A DNA stretch of 64,000 bases, taken from NCBI RefSeq assembly GCF_008386575.1, contig NZ_VUOA01000021.1, positions 1 through 64,000 of the forward strand. Reading direction: 5' to 3'. The position numbers and the translations under genes are program-made. The DNA is from Salinarimonas soli. Lineage in GTDB: Bacteria > Pseudomonadota > Alphaproteobacteria > Rhizobiales > Beijerinckiaceae. Positions 41,301 through 49,162 of the stretch are shown here, piece by piece (within the stretch, counting starts at the first letter, position 1; every line of letters starts with the position of its first letter). The notes beneath the pieces were generated by a model. The model was not told where the DNA came from, ran no database searches, and saw only the letters and a program-made list of their open reading frames with translations.

Positions 41301-41894
41301 GAAGAAGTCGAGGCGCACGGGGGCGGGCAGGCCCGGCGCGAAGAGATCGAGGATGCCGCCACGCACCGCGTACTCGCCCGTGTCGTGCACGGTGCCGGTG
41401 CGCATGAAGCCGTTCACCTCCAGCCAGGCGACGATCCCGTCCATGGCGATGGCGTTGCCGGGCGCCGCCGAGAACGTCTCCTTGGCGATGAAGGCGCGCG
41501 GCGGCACGCGCTGGAGCAGCGCGTTGACCGTGGTGGAGAGGATGCGCGGGCGCTCCTCCGAGGTGCGCGTGCGCGCCAGCCGGGCGAGCGTCGTCATGCG
41601 CTGGGCCGACACGCCCGTGGTCGGCGACACGCGGTCGTAGGGCTGGCAGTCCCAGGCCGGGAAGGTCATCACCTCGATCTCGGGCGCGACGAAGCCGAGC
41701 GCTCCCGCCAGCGCTTGCTGCCGCTGCCCGTCGCGGGCCACATGGACGAGAACGGCGGCGCCATCGGCGCTGCCCTTCAACCCGCGGGCGAGGTCGGCGA
41801 GGACGAGCGCGTCATAGCCGTCCGGGACGCCGGCGAGGGTGAGGCTGTCGCCCTTCTTGAGGGCGTCGAGGGCGCGGGCGAGCGGAGTAGCCAT
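38370..41894 (-). CDS. mfd: transcription-repair coupling factor
   Basis: 1174 residues, the usual length. Mfd removes RNA polymerase stalled at DNA damage and recruits UvrA. Visible parts: N-terminal UvrB-like region with LVHVARDGQRQQALAGALGF and QPYDRVSPTTGV; RNA-polymerase-interacting CarD-like domain near 500 (LTPGDVIVHADHGIGRFVGL); RecG-type translocase with Walker A GDVGFGKTEVALRAAF near 648 and DEEQ box (LIIVDEEQHFGV) near 751; LTATPIPRTLQLALTG motif III; RGRVGRSKTRAYAL motif VI near 930; and the C-terminal UvrA-regulating domain. It starts at the ATG 41894 and is divergent from nothing else; sdhE lies upstream on the same strand and recG beyond it. Confidence 0.97.
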   Translation of the reverse strand: MATPLARALDALKKGDSLTLAGVPDGYDALVLADLARGLKGSADGAAVLVHVARDGQRQQALAGALGFVAPEIEVMTFPAWDCQPYDRVSPTTGVSAQRMTTLARLARTRTSEERPRILSTTVNALLQRVPPRAFIAKETFSAAPGNAIAMDGIVAWLEVNGFMRTGTVHDTGEYAVRGGILDLFAPGLPAPVRLDFFGDTLESIRVFDPETQRTTAQLRALDLVPMSEAQLTTETIRRFRQAYAVQFGAPTRDDRLYESVSEGRRYAGLEHWLPLFYDRLDTLLDYCPGVPVVFEAAVEDAAGERLATIQDYYDARRSAMDDKQPGVAPYRPLPPDALYMAPGEWAERVADLGLARTTPFAVPETSGRLVADFGGRQGRNFIAEREAEDANVFAAAVEHVRALQAAGRRVMLASWSEGSRERLATVLGDHGLTQVKPVRSLKEAAALKSHEVASAVLGIEAGFEVGDLAVVAEQDILGDRLVRAKRKARRAQDVLTEVAALTPGDVIVHADHGIGRFVGLKTIEVANAPHDCLEIHYAGGDRLFLPVENIELLTRYGSEDTEVQLDKLGGGAWQARKAKMKKRIREMAGALMKVAAARILKEAPKLPIPDGLYDEFAARFPYEETDDQLNAIDATLSDLASGRPMDRLVCGDVGFGKTEVALRAAFTTAMAGKQVAVVVPTTLLARQHFRNFCDRFKGLPVKIAQASRFVPAAEMREVKKGITDGTVDIVVGTHALLGKGIQFRDLGLIIVDEEQHFGVSHKERLKELRAEVHVLTLTATPIPRTLQLALTGVRELSIIATPPVDRLAVRTFVTPFDPLAIREALLRERYRGGQAFYVVPRLEDLPEVKTFLEREMPEAKVAIAHGQMAAGQLEDVMTAFYEGKYDILLSTTIVESGLDIPTANTLIVHRADMFGLAQLYQLRGRVGRSKTRAYALFTVPANRQLTVQAERRLKVLQTLDTLGAGFQLASHDLDIRGAGNLLGEEQSGHIKEVGYELYQQMLEEAVAALKEGVEEPLEDQWSPTIAVGAPVMIPEAYVPDLGLRLGLYRRLATLDTDAEIDAFGAELVDRFGEKPREVDQLLRIMAIKALCRRANVEKVEGGPKGIIVSFRDNSFANPAGLVAFVAEQGKLAKVRPDMRVVFVRDVEDLDDRLKAATSIMRNMVRIAERKKAA

Positions 41895-41934
41895 GGGGTC
41901 TCAAACGCGTGGAGAGAAAAGCGGTTCGGCAACT

Positions 41935-42090
41935 CCCCTCCCCCTTGTGGGGAGGGGTTGGGGGTGGGGGTCGAAAAGTCGGAGCTGGAGGAGAAGCAGG
42001 GAGAACGCAGGCCCGTACAGGCTTCTCCTGCACCGAGACCTCTCGCGTCCCGCCCCCCACCCCTAACCCCTCCCCGCAAGGGGGAGGGGG
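41935..42090. repeat. inverted pair of GC-rich intergenic repeats, family 3
   Basis: CTCCCCTCCCCCTTGTGGGG with a GGTTGGGGGTGGGGG arm (from 41935) faces an inverted copy (CCCCCACCCCTAACCCCTCC, ending near 42090), enclosing about 85 bp between sdhE and mfd. The same repeat type occurs around the DUF559 gene (48671-48710 and 49116-49155). Confidence 0.75.
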
Positions 42091-42096
42091 AAGTCG

Positions 42097-42393
42097 TCAC
42101 ACGTTGATCGGGCCCTGATGCGTGTGGAACGCCTTCAACCTCCGGAACACCGCCGTGTCGTAGTTCGACGGCGTCTCGGCCTCGTCCGTGAGCCAGGCCA
42201 GGAGGTCGCGGTCGGGGACCTCGATCAGGAGCTCGAAATCGTCGAGGTCCCCGTCCGACATGGTGCCGATCTCGGCGTCCGAGAACTGGCCCATGAGCAG
42301 GTCCATCTCGCGCATGCCTCGGTGCCAGGAGCGGAAGAGAACCTTGCGGCGGCGCGGGTCGAGGTCTGCGCTGGAGCGGGAGGTGCCGGTCAT
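42097..42393 (-). CDS. sdhE: succinate dehydrogenase assembly factor 2 (SdhE/Sdh5 family)
   Basis: About 98 residues from the ATG at 42393. The core DPRRRKVLFRSWHRGMREMD with LLMGQF holds the RGxxE motif (HRGMREMD) that docks on the flavoprotein SdhA and helps attach FAD covalently. The rest (FELLIEVPDRDLLAWLTDEA) is the usual helical bundle. SdhE lies between mfd and recG, the arrangement common in Hyphomicrobiales. It is divergent from recG across a 127-bp gap. Confidence 0.9.
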   Translation of the reverse strand: MTGTSRSSADLDPRRRKVLFRSWHRGMREMDLLMGQFSDAEIGTMSDGDLDDFELLIEVPDRDLLAWLTDEAETPSNYDTAVFRRLKAFHTHQGPINV

Positions 42394-42520
42394 GTCGTGC
42401 CTCGCGGATGGCGGATGGTCGCGGCGATCGCAAAATCGCGGGGAGAACAAAACGGGACCGTCGCATCGGTCCCCGTGCTGGGCTATATAGACGCCTCACG
42501 GCGGAACGCCACCCGAACCG

Positions 42521-44632
42521 ATGTCCCTGCGTCCCTCCATCCTCGACCCACTTTTCGCTCCCGTCTCGACGCTGACCGGCGTCGGGCCGAAGGTCGTCGC
42601 GCTCCTCGACCGGCTGCTCGCCGAGCCGAACCGGCCCGCGCGCGTGCTCGATCTTCTCTTCCATCTGCCGCATGCCGGGATCTCGCGGGCGCTCAAGGGC
42701 TCCATCGCCGAGGCGCCGCCGGGCGAGGCCGTGACGCTTCGCGTGCGCGTCGTCCATCACCAGCCCGCCCCCTTCGACCGGCCGAAGGCGCCCTACCGGG
42801 TGCTGGTCGAGGACGACACGGGCGACGTGTCGCTCGTCTTCTTCAAGATGCCCCGCGCCCGGATCCAGCAGCTGCTGCCGGTGGGCACGACGCGCTTCAT
42901 CTCGGGCAAGCTGGAGCAGTGGGACGGCCGGCGCCAGATGGTGCATCCGGACCGCATCCTCGACGAGGCCGCCTTCGCGGCGCTGCCCACCGTCGAGGCG
43001 GTCTACGGCCAGACGGAGGGGCTGACCTCGCGGCTCATCGCGAAGTTCGTCGGCACGGCGCTCGGGACGCTCCCCGCCATGCCCGAGTGGCAGGACGCGG
43101 CGTGGCTTGCCAAGAACAACCTGCCGCCCTTCGCCGACGCGCTTCGCGCCGTCCACCAGGCGAGCGATGCGCCGCCTGAGGAATCCGACAAGAACCCCGC
43201 GCGCCGGCGCCTGGCCTATGACGAGCTCCTCGCCTCGCAGCTAGCCCTCGCCATGGTGCGAAACCGCATGCGCCGCCTTCCCGGCCGCACGAACGCGGGC
43301 GACGGGCACCTCGTCGACGCCCTGATCAACGGCCTGCCCTACAGCCTCACGGGTGCGCAGGCCCGGGCGCTCGCCGAGATCCGCGGCGACCTCATGGCCG
43401 ACAAGCGCATGCTGCGCCTCCTCCAGGGTGATGTGGGCGCCGGCAAGACGGTGGTGGGGCTTCTCGCCATGGCGAGCGCGGTGGAAGCCGGGCGCCAGGC
43501 CGCCATGATGGCGCCCACCGAGATCCTCGCCCGCCAGCATTACGAGCGCATCGGCCCCATGGCGCGCGCCGTGGGCCTGGAGGTGGCGCTCCTCACCGGC
43601 CGCGACCGGGCGGCGGAGCGGCGCGCGACGCTGGCCGGGCTGGAATCGGGAGCGATCCATATCGTGGTCGGCACCCATGCGCTGTTCCAGGAGGGCATCG
43701 GGTTCAAGGATTTGGGCATCGCGGTGGTGGACGAGCAGCACCGCTTCGGCGTCCACCAGCGTCTGGCGCTCGGCGCCAAGGGCGAGTCCGTCGACATCCT
43801 GGTGATGACGGCGACCCCCATCCCCCGCACCCTGGCGCTCACCTACTTTGGCGACATGGACGTGTCGGTGCTCGACGAGAAGCCCGCCGGCCGCAAGCCC
43901 ATCACCACGCGCCTGGTCTCCAACGACCGCCTCGACGAGGTCGTGGCCGCGATCGGGCGGGCGATTCAGGCGGGCCAGCTCGTCTACTGGGTCTGCCCGC
44001 TCATCGCTGAGTCCGAGGTCGTCGACCTCGCGGCGGCCGAGGACCGGTTCGAGGACTTGAAGCAGTATTTCGGGGAGGAGGTCGGCCTCATCCACGGCAA
44101 GATGCCGGGCCGCGAGAAGGATCTCGCCATGGAGCGGTTCACGAGCGCCCAGACGAAGATCCTCGTCTCGACCACCGTGATCGAGGTGGGCGTCGACGTG
44201 CCGGCGGCCACCGTGATGGTGATCGAGCACGCCGAGCGCTTCGGGCTTGCCCAGCTCCACCAGCTGCGCGGCCGCATCGGCCGCGGCGCCGCCTCCTCCA
44301 CCTGCCTCCTCCTCTACAAGGGGCCGCTCGGCCAGGTGTCCCGCGCGCGGCTCGAGACCATGCGTGAGACGGAGGACGGCTTTCGCATCGCGGAGGAGGA
44401 CCTCAAGCTGCGCGGCGAGGGCGAGATCCTCGGCACCCGCCAGTCCGGCCTGCCGGGCTTTCGCCTCGCCCGCCTCGACATCGACGGCGACCTCCTGGCC
44501 GCCGCCCGCGACGACGCCCGCCTCGTGATGGAACGCGACGACCGCCTCGTGAGCGAGCGCGGGCGGGCGCTGCGGGTGCTGCTGTACATGTTCGAGCGGG
44601 ACGCGGCGGTGAAGCTGCTGCAGGCGGGGTGA
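42521..44632 (+). CDS. recG: ATP-dependent DNA helicase RecG
   Basis: 703 residues, normal for RecG, which remodels stalled replication forks and Holliday junctions. The N-terminal wedge domain opens with LTGVGPKVVALLDRLL and an OB fold (VTLRVRVVHHQPAPFDRPKA). Helicase motifs: Walker A LLQGDVGAGKTVVGLLAMAS near 302-320, DEQH box VVDEQHRFGVHQR near 403, motif III MTATPIPRTLALTYFG, motif VI QLRGRIGRGAASSTCLLLY, and the end TRQSGLPGFRLARLDIDGDL. It is followed by copy 2 of mosaic repeat family 1. Confidence 0.97.
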   Translation: MSLRPSILDPLFAPVSTLTGVGPKVVALLDRLLAEPNRPARVLDLLFHLPHAGISRALKGSIAEAPPGEAVTLRVRVVHHQPAPFDRPKAPYRVLVEDDTGDVSLVFFKMPRARIQQLLPVGTTRFISGKLEQWDGRRQMVHPDRILDEAAFAALPTVEAVYGQTEGLTSRLIAKFVGTALGTLPAMPEWQDAAWLAKNNLPPFADALRAVHQASDAPPEESDKNPARRRLAYDELLASQLALAMVRNRMRRLPGRTNAGDGHLVDALINGLPYSLTGAQARALAEIRGDLMADKRMLRLLQGDVGAGKTVVGLLAMASAVEAGRQAAMMAPTEILARQHYERIGPMARAVGLEVALLTGRDRAAERRATLAGLESGAIHIVVGTHALFQEGIGFKDLGIAVVDEQHRFGVHQRLALGAKGESVDILVMTATPIPRTLALTYFGDMDVSVLDEKPAGRKPITTRLVSNDRLDEVVAAIGRAIQAGQLVYWVCPLIAESEVVDLAAAEDRFEDLKQYFGEEVGLIHGKMPGREKDLAMERFTSAQTKILVSTTVIEVGVDVPAATVMVIEHAERFGLAQLHQLRGRIGRGAASSTCLLLYKGPLGQVSRARLETMRETEDGFRIAEEDLKLRGEGEILGTRQSGLPGFRLARLDIDGDLLAAARDDARLVMERDDRLVSERGRALRVLLYMFERDAAVKLLQAG

Positions 44633-44636
44633 GGCG

Positions 44637-44931
44637 GCCTCCCCTCTCCCATGGGGAGAGGGGCCGGGGGTGAGGGGGTACCACCTGAAACCAGGGATCT
44701 CCCCAACCTGTCGATCCCACTCTCGCCCCTCGCCCCTCGTCCTGAGGTGCCCACCGCAGGTGGGCCTCGAAGGGCGCTCCAGGGATTTCTGGAGGGCTGT
44801 GGCAGCGTCCTGCGTGCTTCGAGGCCCTGCTCCGCAGGGCACCTCAGCATGAGGGAGTTAGAGATACCCTGGATCCACGTCGTACCCCCTCACCCCCCAA
44901 CCCCTCTCCCTCTGGGAGAGGGGGGCTTCCC
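44637..44931. repeat. intergenic mosaic repeat, family 1, copy 2
   Basis: About 295 bp, same build as 38083-38360 with the same order of conserved blocks and the same inverted CCTCTCCC ends. It begins 4 bp after the recG stop. The two copies differ most in the middle, where the inner hairpin has GTGCCCACCGCAGGTGGGC here against GCACCCTGCAAAGCAAGG-type sequence in copy 1. Confidence 0.85.
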
Positions 44932-44967
44932 CGTGACAACCGCCCTCCCCTCTGCCACCCTTCCCCG

Positions 44968-45462
44968 ATGCAAGACCTCCTCCCCCGCGCCGCCGCCCTC
45001 CTCGACCTGTGCAAGGCCAAGCGCCTCATGATCGCGACCGCCGAGTCCTGCACCGGCGGCCTCGTGGCGGGCCTGCTCACGGAGGTGCCGGGCTCCTCGG
45101 CCGTGGTGGAGCGCGGCTTCGTCACCTATTCGAACGAGGCGAAGGCGGAGGCGATCGGGGTGCCGATGGCGCTCATCGAGGCGCATGGCGCCGTAAGCGA
45201 GCCCGTGGCGCGGGCCATGGCGGAGGGCGCGCTCGCCCGATCGCGGGCCGATCTCGCGGTGGCGATCACGGGCATCGCGGGCCCGGGAGGCGGCAGCGGG
45301 GAAAAGCCCGTGGGGCTCGTCCATTTCGGGCTTGCGGAGCGGGGCGGCGAGACCCGCCATCTGGAGCGGCGCTACGGCGATCTCGGGCGCGCCGAGATCA
45401 GGCGCCGTGCCGTGGCGGATGCGCTCGGGCTCCTGGAGGAGGCCGCTCAGGCCCGCCCGTAG
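44968..45462 (+). CDS. pncC: nicotinamide-nucleotide amidohydrolase (CinA C-terminal type)
   Basis: 164 residues forming only the amidohydrolase domain, without the N-terminal MocF-like part of full CinA. Conserved blocks are [53 protein letters not shown] and [20 protein letters not shown]; Ser and Thr in the first block are catalytic in the family. It deamidates NMN to nicotinate mononucleotide for NAD recycling. Its 3' end overlaps the convergent ratA gene by 16 nt. Confidence 0.92.
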   Translation: MQDLLPRAAALLDLCKAKRLMIATAESCTGGLVAGLLTEVPGSSAVVERGFVTYSNEAKAEAIGVPMALIEAHGAVSEPVARAMAEGALARSRADLAVAITGIAGPGGGSGEKPVGLVHFGLAERGGETRHLERRYGDLGRAEIRRRAVADALGLLEEAAQARP

Positions 45463-45902
45463 ACCTCGTCGGCCCGGCGCTCGAAGGCCTCCGAGAACTT
45501 GCGGAAGGCGCGGTCGAACATGGCGCCCATCAGCACGCCGAGCGCGAAGCTGCGGAACTCGTAGGTGATGAAGAACTCCACCTCGCAGCCGCCCGGCGCC
45601 TCGTGGAAGGTCCAGCGGTTCTCCAGGTACCGGAACGGCCCGTCCACGTACTCCACATTGATGCGGAGCCTCGGCCGCTCGAGGGTGACGCGGCTCGTGA
45701 AGGTCTCGCGGACCGCCTTGTAGCCCACGGTCATGTCGGCCACGAGGCTCTCGACGCCGTTGTCGCCGGCCGCCGCGCGTCGTCGCACCCGCAGGTCTTC
45801 GCAGAGCGGCAGGAACAGCGGGTATTTCTCCACGTCCGCCACGAGGTCGAACATGTTGGCCGGCGAGTGCCGGACGCGGCGCTTGCTGGAGAAGGTCGGC
45901 AT
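45447..45902 (-). CDS. RatA/Coq10-family START-domain protein
   Basis: 151 residues, a full START-like domain: [60 protein letters not shown] and [20 protein letters not shown]. Coq10 homologues bind ubiquinone or its precursors and aid respiration; the same family is annotated as RatA ribosome-association toxin in E. coli. In this context, beside lipA and the PDH operon, the Coq10 role is more likely. It starts 6 nt after the lipA stop on the same strand. Confidence 0.9.
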   Translation of the reverse strand: MPTFSSKRRVRHSPANMFDLVADVEKYPLFLPLCEDLRVRRRAAAGDNGVESLVADMTVGYKAVRETFTSRVTLERPRLRINVEYVDGPFRYLENRWTFHEAPGGCEVEFFITYEFRSFALGVLMGAMFDRAFRKFSEAFERRADEVYGRA

Positions 45903-45908
45903 GGGGTC

Positions 45909-46868
45909 TCAGGCGCCGGCCTTGGCGAGCCGGGCGGCCTTGAGCCGCGCGAAGTCCTCGCCCGCATGGTGCGACGAACGCGTGAGCGGCGTCGCCGAGA
46001 CGAGGTGAAAGCCCTTGGCATAGGCCGTGGTCTCGTAGGCCTTGAACTCGTCCGGGGGCACGAAGCGGATCACCGGGTGATGCTTCTTCGTGGGCTGGAG
46101 GTACTGGCCGATGGTGAGGAAGTCGACGTCACCTGAGCGCAGGTCGTCCATGAGCTGGAGCACCTCGTTGCGCTCCTCGCCAAGGCCCACCATGATCCCC
46201 GACTTCGTGAAGATCGTCGCGTCGAGCTCCTTCACCCGCTGGAGCAGGCGGATGGAGTGGAAGTAGCGCGCGCCCGGGCGGACCTTGAGGTACTTCGAGG
46301 GCACGGTCTCCAGGTTGTGGTTGAACACGTCGGGCCGCGCCTCGACCACGATCTCCAGGGCGCCCTCCTTTCGCAGGAAGTCTGGGGTCAGCACCTCGAT
46401 GGTGGTCTTCGGCGAGCGCGCCCGGATGGCGCGGATGACCTGCGCGAAGTGCCCGGCGCCGCCATCGGCGAGGTCGTCGCGGTCCACCGAGGTGATCACC
46501 ACGTGCTCCAGGCCGAGCTTTTGCACCGCGACCGCCACGCTCTCGGGCTCGGCGGCGTCAAGCGCCTGCGGCATGCCGGTCTTCACGTTGCAGAAGGCGC
46601 AGGCGCGGGTGCACGTGTCGCCCATGATCATGAAGGTGGCGTGCTTCTTCTCCCAGCACTCGCCGATGTTCGGGCAGCCGGCCTCCTCGCAGACCGTGAC
46701 AAGCCCGTTCTCCTTCACGATGCGGTGCGTCTCGGCCCATTTCGGGCTGCCCGGCGCCTTGACGCGGATCCAGTCGGGCTTGCGCTGGATCGGCTGATCC
46801 GGCCGGTGCGCCTTCTCCGGATGCCGGGGGCGATTGTCCTTGTTGAGAAGGTCGAGAACGACGGCCAT
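45909..46868 (-). CDS. lipA: lipoyl synthase
   Basis: About 319 residues from the ATG at 46868. A radical-SAM enzyme that inserts two sulphurs into octanoyl groups on lipoyl domains. The auxiliary cluster motif is [13 protein letters not shown], the radical-SAM CxxxCxxC is [10 protein letters not shown], and the C-terminal RSSHHAGE supplies the family's serine ligand (RSS). [20 protein letters not shown] and the [20 protein letters not shown] block are also typical. Its products are the lipoyl groups of PdhC and PdhB encoded just upstream on the same strand, with a mosaic repeat (46991-47182) between. Confidence 0.97.
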   Translation of the reverse strand: MAVVLDLLNKDNRPRHPEKAHRPDQPIQRKPDWIRVKAPGSPKWAETHRIVKENGLVTVCEEAGCPNIGECWEKKHATFMIMGDTCTRACAFCNVKTGMPQALDAAEPESVAVAVQKLGLEHVVITSVDRDDLADGGAGHFAQVIRAIRARSPKTTIEVLTPDFLRKEGALEIVVEARPDVFNHNLETVPSKYLKVRPGARYFHSIRLLQRVKELDATIFTKSGIMVGLGEERNEVLQLMDDLRSGDVDFLTIGQYLQPTKKHHPVIRFVPPDEFKAYETTAYAKGFHLVSATPLTRSSHHAGEDFARLKAARLAKAGA

Positions 46869-46990
46869 CAGGTCACCATGGGCGGGGCATCGGGGCCGCG
46901 CGCCCTGCATTTAAGATGTGGCGGGGGGAAGCGCAAACGGCGGATGGTCGCTACATGCCCCTCTCCCCGCGGGCGGGGAGAGACAAAGTT

Positions 46991-47182
46991 TGTCATCCCC
47001 TTCCCCTTCGCTGACGAAGTCAGCGAAGGGGAAGGGGATCCAGCGGCACGATGTGGCGCCGAAGGCGCGCCTCTTGCCCGTCCAGGGCCCCTCGACGGGG
47101 TGGATTGTGTCGCTCTGCGACTGCATCGTCACGCTGGGTCCCCTTCCCCTCCGCCCTGACGGGCTCCGGCCGGGGATGACAA
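46991..47182. repeat. intergenic mosaic repeat, family 2, copy 1
   Basis: About 190 bp bounded by inverted TGTCATCCC and GGGATGACA. It contains a CCCTTCGCTGACGAAGTCAGCGAAGGG-type inner palindrome, GAAGGGGATCCAGCG, CGTCCAGGGCCC and GGTCCCCTTCCCCT, all shared with 56829-57017. It lies between lpd and lipA. Confidence 0.85.
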
Positions 47183-47217
47183 CGTCGCGATCGAAGCCGC
47201 AGCAGCGGCAGCCGTCC

Positions 47218-48654
47218 TCACATATGGATCACGCGCCCATACGCATCGAGCACGCTTTCGTGCATCATCTCGGAGAGCGTCGGGTGCGGGAACACCGTGT
47301 GCATGAGCTCCTCCTCCGTCGTCTCGAGGTTCATCGCGACGACGTAGCCCTGGATGAGCTCGGTGACCTCGGCGCCGATCATATGGGCGCCGAGCAGGCG
47401 GCCGGATGTCTTCTCGAAGATGGTCTTCACCATGCCCTCGGGTTCGCCGAGCGCGATGGCCTTGCCGTTGCCGACGAACTGGAACCGGCCAACCTTCACG
47501 TCGAAGCCCTGCTCCTTGGCCTTCCCCTCGGTGAGCCCAACGGAGGCGATCTGCGGGTGGCAATAGGTGCAGCCCGGGATCATGCCCTTGTCCATCGGGT
47601 GCGTGTGCAGCCCCTTGATGGTCTCGACGCAGATGACGCCCTCGTGCTCCGCCTTGTGGGCGAGCATCGGCGGACCCGCCACGTCCCCGATGGCGAAGAT
47701 GCCCGGCACGTTGGTGCGCCCCAAGCCGTCCGTCACCACGACGCCGCGCTCGATTCTAACGCCGAGCGCCTCCAAGCCGATCCCCTCGACGTTGCACACC
47801 ACGCCCACTGCCGAGATGAGCCGGTCGGCTGTGATGGTGGAGGTGCCGCCCTTGCCGTCGTCGAGGGTCGCCGTGATCGAGTCCGCGCCCTTGTCGACCT
47901 TCACGACCTTCGTGCCCGTGAGGATCTTGATGCCCTGCTTCTCGAAGCGCTTGCGGGCGAGCGCCGCGATCTCGGCATCCTCCACGGGCAGGATCTGCGG
48001 CATCACCTCGACCACGGTCACCTCGGCGCCCATGGTGCGGTAGAAGGAGGCGAACTCGATGCCGATGGCGCCCGAGCCCATGACGAGGAGAGACTTCGGC
48101 ATGGCCGGCGGCACCATGGCCTCGTAATAGGTCCAGATCAGCTTCTTGTCGGGCTCGATGCCCGGCAGCGCGCGGGGCCGGGCGCCCGTCGCGACGATGA
48201 TGTTCTTGGCTTGGTAGGAACCCGCCGCGAGCGCGCCCTTCGGGGGCTCCGCCCGTTTCGTCTCCTTCACGGCGACCGTGCCGGGCTGGTTGCCCTTCGG
48301 CGCGGCTTCGATCGAGGCCTCGCCCCAGATCACGTCGACCTTGTTCTTCTTGAGCAGCATCCCGACGCCGCCGTTGAGCCGGCCCGAGACGCCACGCGAG
48401 CGCTGCACCACCTTGCCGATGTCGAACCCAGCGCCCTGCACCGAGAGGCCGTAATCGCCGGCATGCTGCATGTAGTGGAAGATCTCGGCCGAGCGCAGCA
48501 GCGCCTTGGTTGGGATGCAGCCCCAGTTGAGGCAGATGCCCCCCAGATGCTCCCGGTCCACGACCGCGGTCTTGAACCCGAGCTGCGCCGCGCGGATCGC
48601 GGCGACATAGCCGCCCGGGCCGGCACCGATGATGAGGATGTCGTAGGTGGTCAT
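47218..48654 (-). CDS. lpd: dihydrolipoyl dehydrogenase (E3)
   Basis: 478 residues. E3 reoxidises the lipoyl groups of the PDH complex with NAD. FAD motif IIGAGPGGYVAAIRAAQLGF at the start, redox disulphide GGICLNWGCIPTK near 38-50, NAD site LLVMGSGAIGIEFASFYRTM near 195, second FAD strand VPGIFAIGDVAGPPMLAHKA near 330, and the C-terminal HPTLSEMMHESV with the His-Glu pair that acts as the base. It carries a short insertion around 140-160 compared with typical E3. Its ATG overlaps the stop of the DUF559 gene (ATGA), with GGAG located inside that gene's tail. Confidence 0.96.
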   Translation of the reverse strand: MTTYDILIIGAGPGGYVAAIRAAQLGFKTAVVDREHLGGICLNWGCIPTKALLRSAEIFHYMQHAGDYGLSVQGAGFDIGKVVQRSRGVSGRLNGGVGMLLKKNKVDVIWGEASIEAAPKGNQPGTVAVKETKRAEPPKGALAAGSYQAKNIIVATGARPRALPGIEPDKKLIWTYYEAMVPPAMPKSLLVMGSGAIGIEFASFYRTMGAEVTVVEVMPQILPVEDAEIAALARKRFEKQGIKILTGTKVVKVDKGADSITATLDDGKGGTSTITADRLISAVGVVCNVEGIGLEALGVRIERGVVVTDGLGRTNVPGIFAIGDVAGPPMLAHKAEHEGVICVETIKGLHTHPMDKGMIPGCTYCHPQIASVGLTEGKAKEQGFDVKVGRFQFVGNGKAIALGEPEGMVKTIFEKTSGRLLGAHMIGAEVTELIQGYVVAMNLETTEEELMHTVFPHPTLSEMMHESVLDAYGRVIHM

Positions 48655-49085
48655 CGAAGGATCTCCGATCCCCCTCCCCCTTGTGGGGAGGGGCCAGGGG
48701 TGGGGGTCGGCGTGGCGAGCGCCGCGAAAATGGTGTCGAGCACGACGTCGATCCCGGTCATGACGTCGCGATTTGAGAAGCGGAGCACCCGGAAGCCTTG
48801 GGCCTCCAGGGTGGCCGTGCGCTGCGTATCGTAGGCAAGCGCGCCATCAGCCCCGTGCTGATGTCCGTCGACCTCGACGATCAGGCGCGCCTTGAGGCAG
48901 CAGAAATCGGCGACGTAGCACCCGAGGGTGACCTGCCGCCTGAAATGCGAGCCCTCGACGGGGAGGCGCTGTCGTAACGCTTTCCAGAGGCGCTTCTCGG
49001 GGTCGGTGAGCGCTCGCCGGAGCGCACGCGCGTTGATCTGGGCGGCGGGCGTGGCAGCAAGGGCGAGAGGGTCGTTCCAGGGCAT
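48651..49085 (-). CDS. DUF559 (Vsr-fold) endonuclease-domain protein
   Basis: 144 residues. The DUF559 core is complete: PEKRLWKALRQRLPVEGSHF, RRQVTLGCYVADFCCLKARL, IVEVDGHQH and RTATLEAQGFRVLRFSNRDV, a PD-(D/E)xK-like fold with the likely metal-binding Asp (VADF) and Glu-Asp (VEVDG). The last 20 residues (TPTPTPGPSPQGGGGSEI) come from reading through an intergenic repeat at 48671-48710; an inverted copy lies just upstream of the gene at 49116-49155. The gene sits inside the PDH operon between pdhC and lpd and overlaps the lpd start by 4 nt. It looks like a cassette that landed there. Cellular role unknown. Confidence 0.85.
   Translation of the reverse strand: MPWNDPLALAATPAAQINARALRRALTDPEKRLWKALRQRLPVEGSHFRRQVTLGCYVADFCCLKARLIVEVDGHQHGADGALAYDTQRTATLEAQGFRVLRFSNRDVMTGIDVVLDTIFAALATPTPTPGPSPQGGGGSEILR
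48671..48710. repeat. left arm of a 40-bp perfect inverted repeat flanking DUF559 (family 3)
   Basis: CCCCTCCCCCTTGTGGGGAG followed by GGGCCAGGGGTGGGGGTCGG. It is the exact reverse complement of 49116-49155 and lies within the coding end of the DUF559 gene. Confidence 0.9.
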
Positions 49086-49115
49086 CGCGCGTTCTTGTCC
49101 CGACGAGCTTGCGTC

Positions 49116-49155
49116 CCGACCCCCACCCCTGGCCCCTCCCCACAAGGGGGAGGGG
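49116..49155. repeat. right arm of the 40-bp perfect inverted repeat flanking DUF559 (family 3)
   Basis: Exact reverse complement of 48671-48710, lying between the pdhC stop and the DUF559 start. The same repeat type is found at 41935-42090, and a shorter relative at about 58683-58712. Confidence 0.9.
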
Positions 49156-49162
49156 AAACCCG

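Noticed and set aside
41777-43156. 459-codon minus-strand frame spanning recG, sdhE and mfd starts
   Set aside because: It crosses three genes in the wrong frame and shows no domain.
45447-45902. Stand-alone RatA toxin of a toxin-antitoxin system
   Set aside because: No antitoxin partner (RatB-like) is adjacent, and the position beside lipA and PDH genes favours a Coq10-type role.
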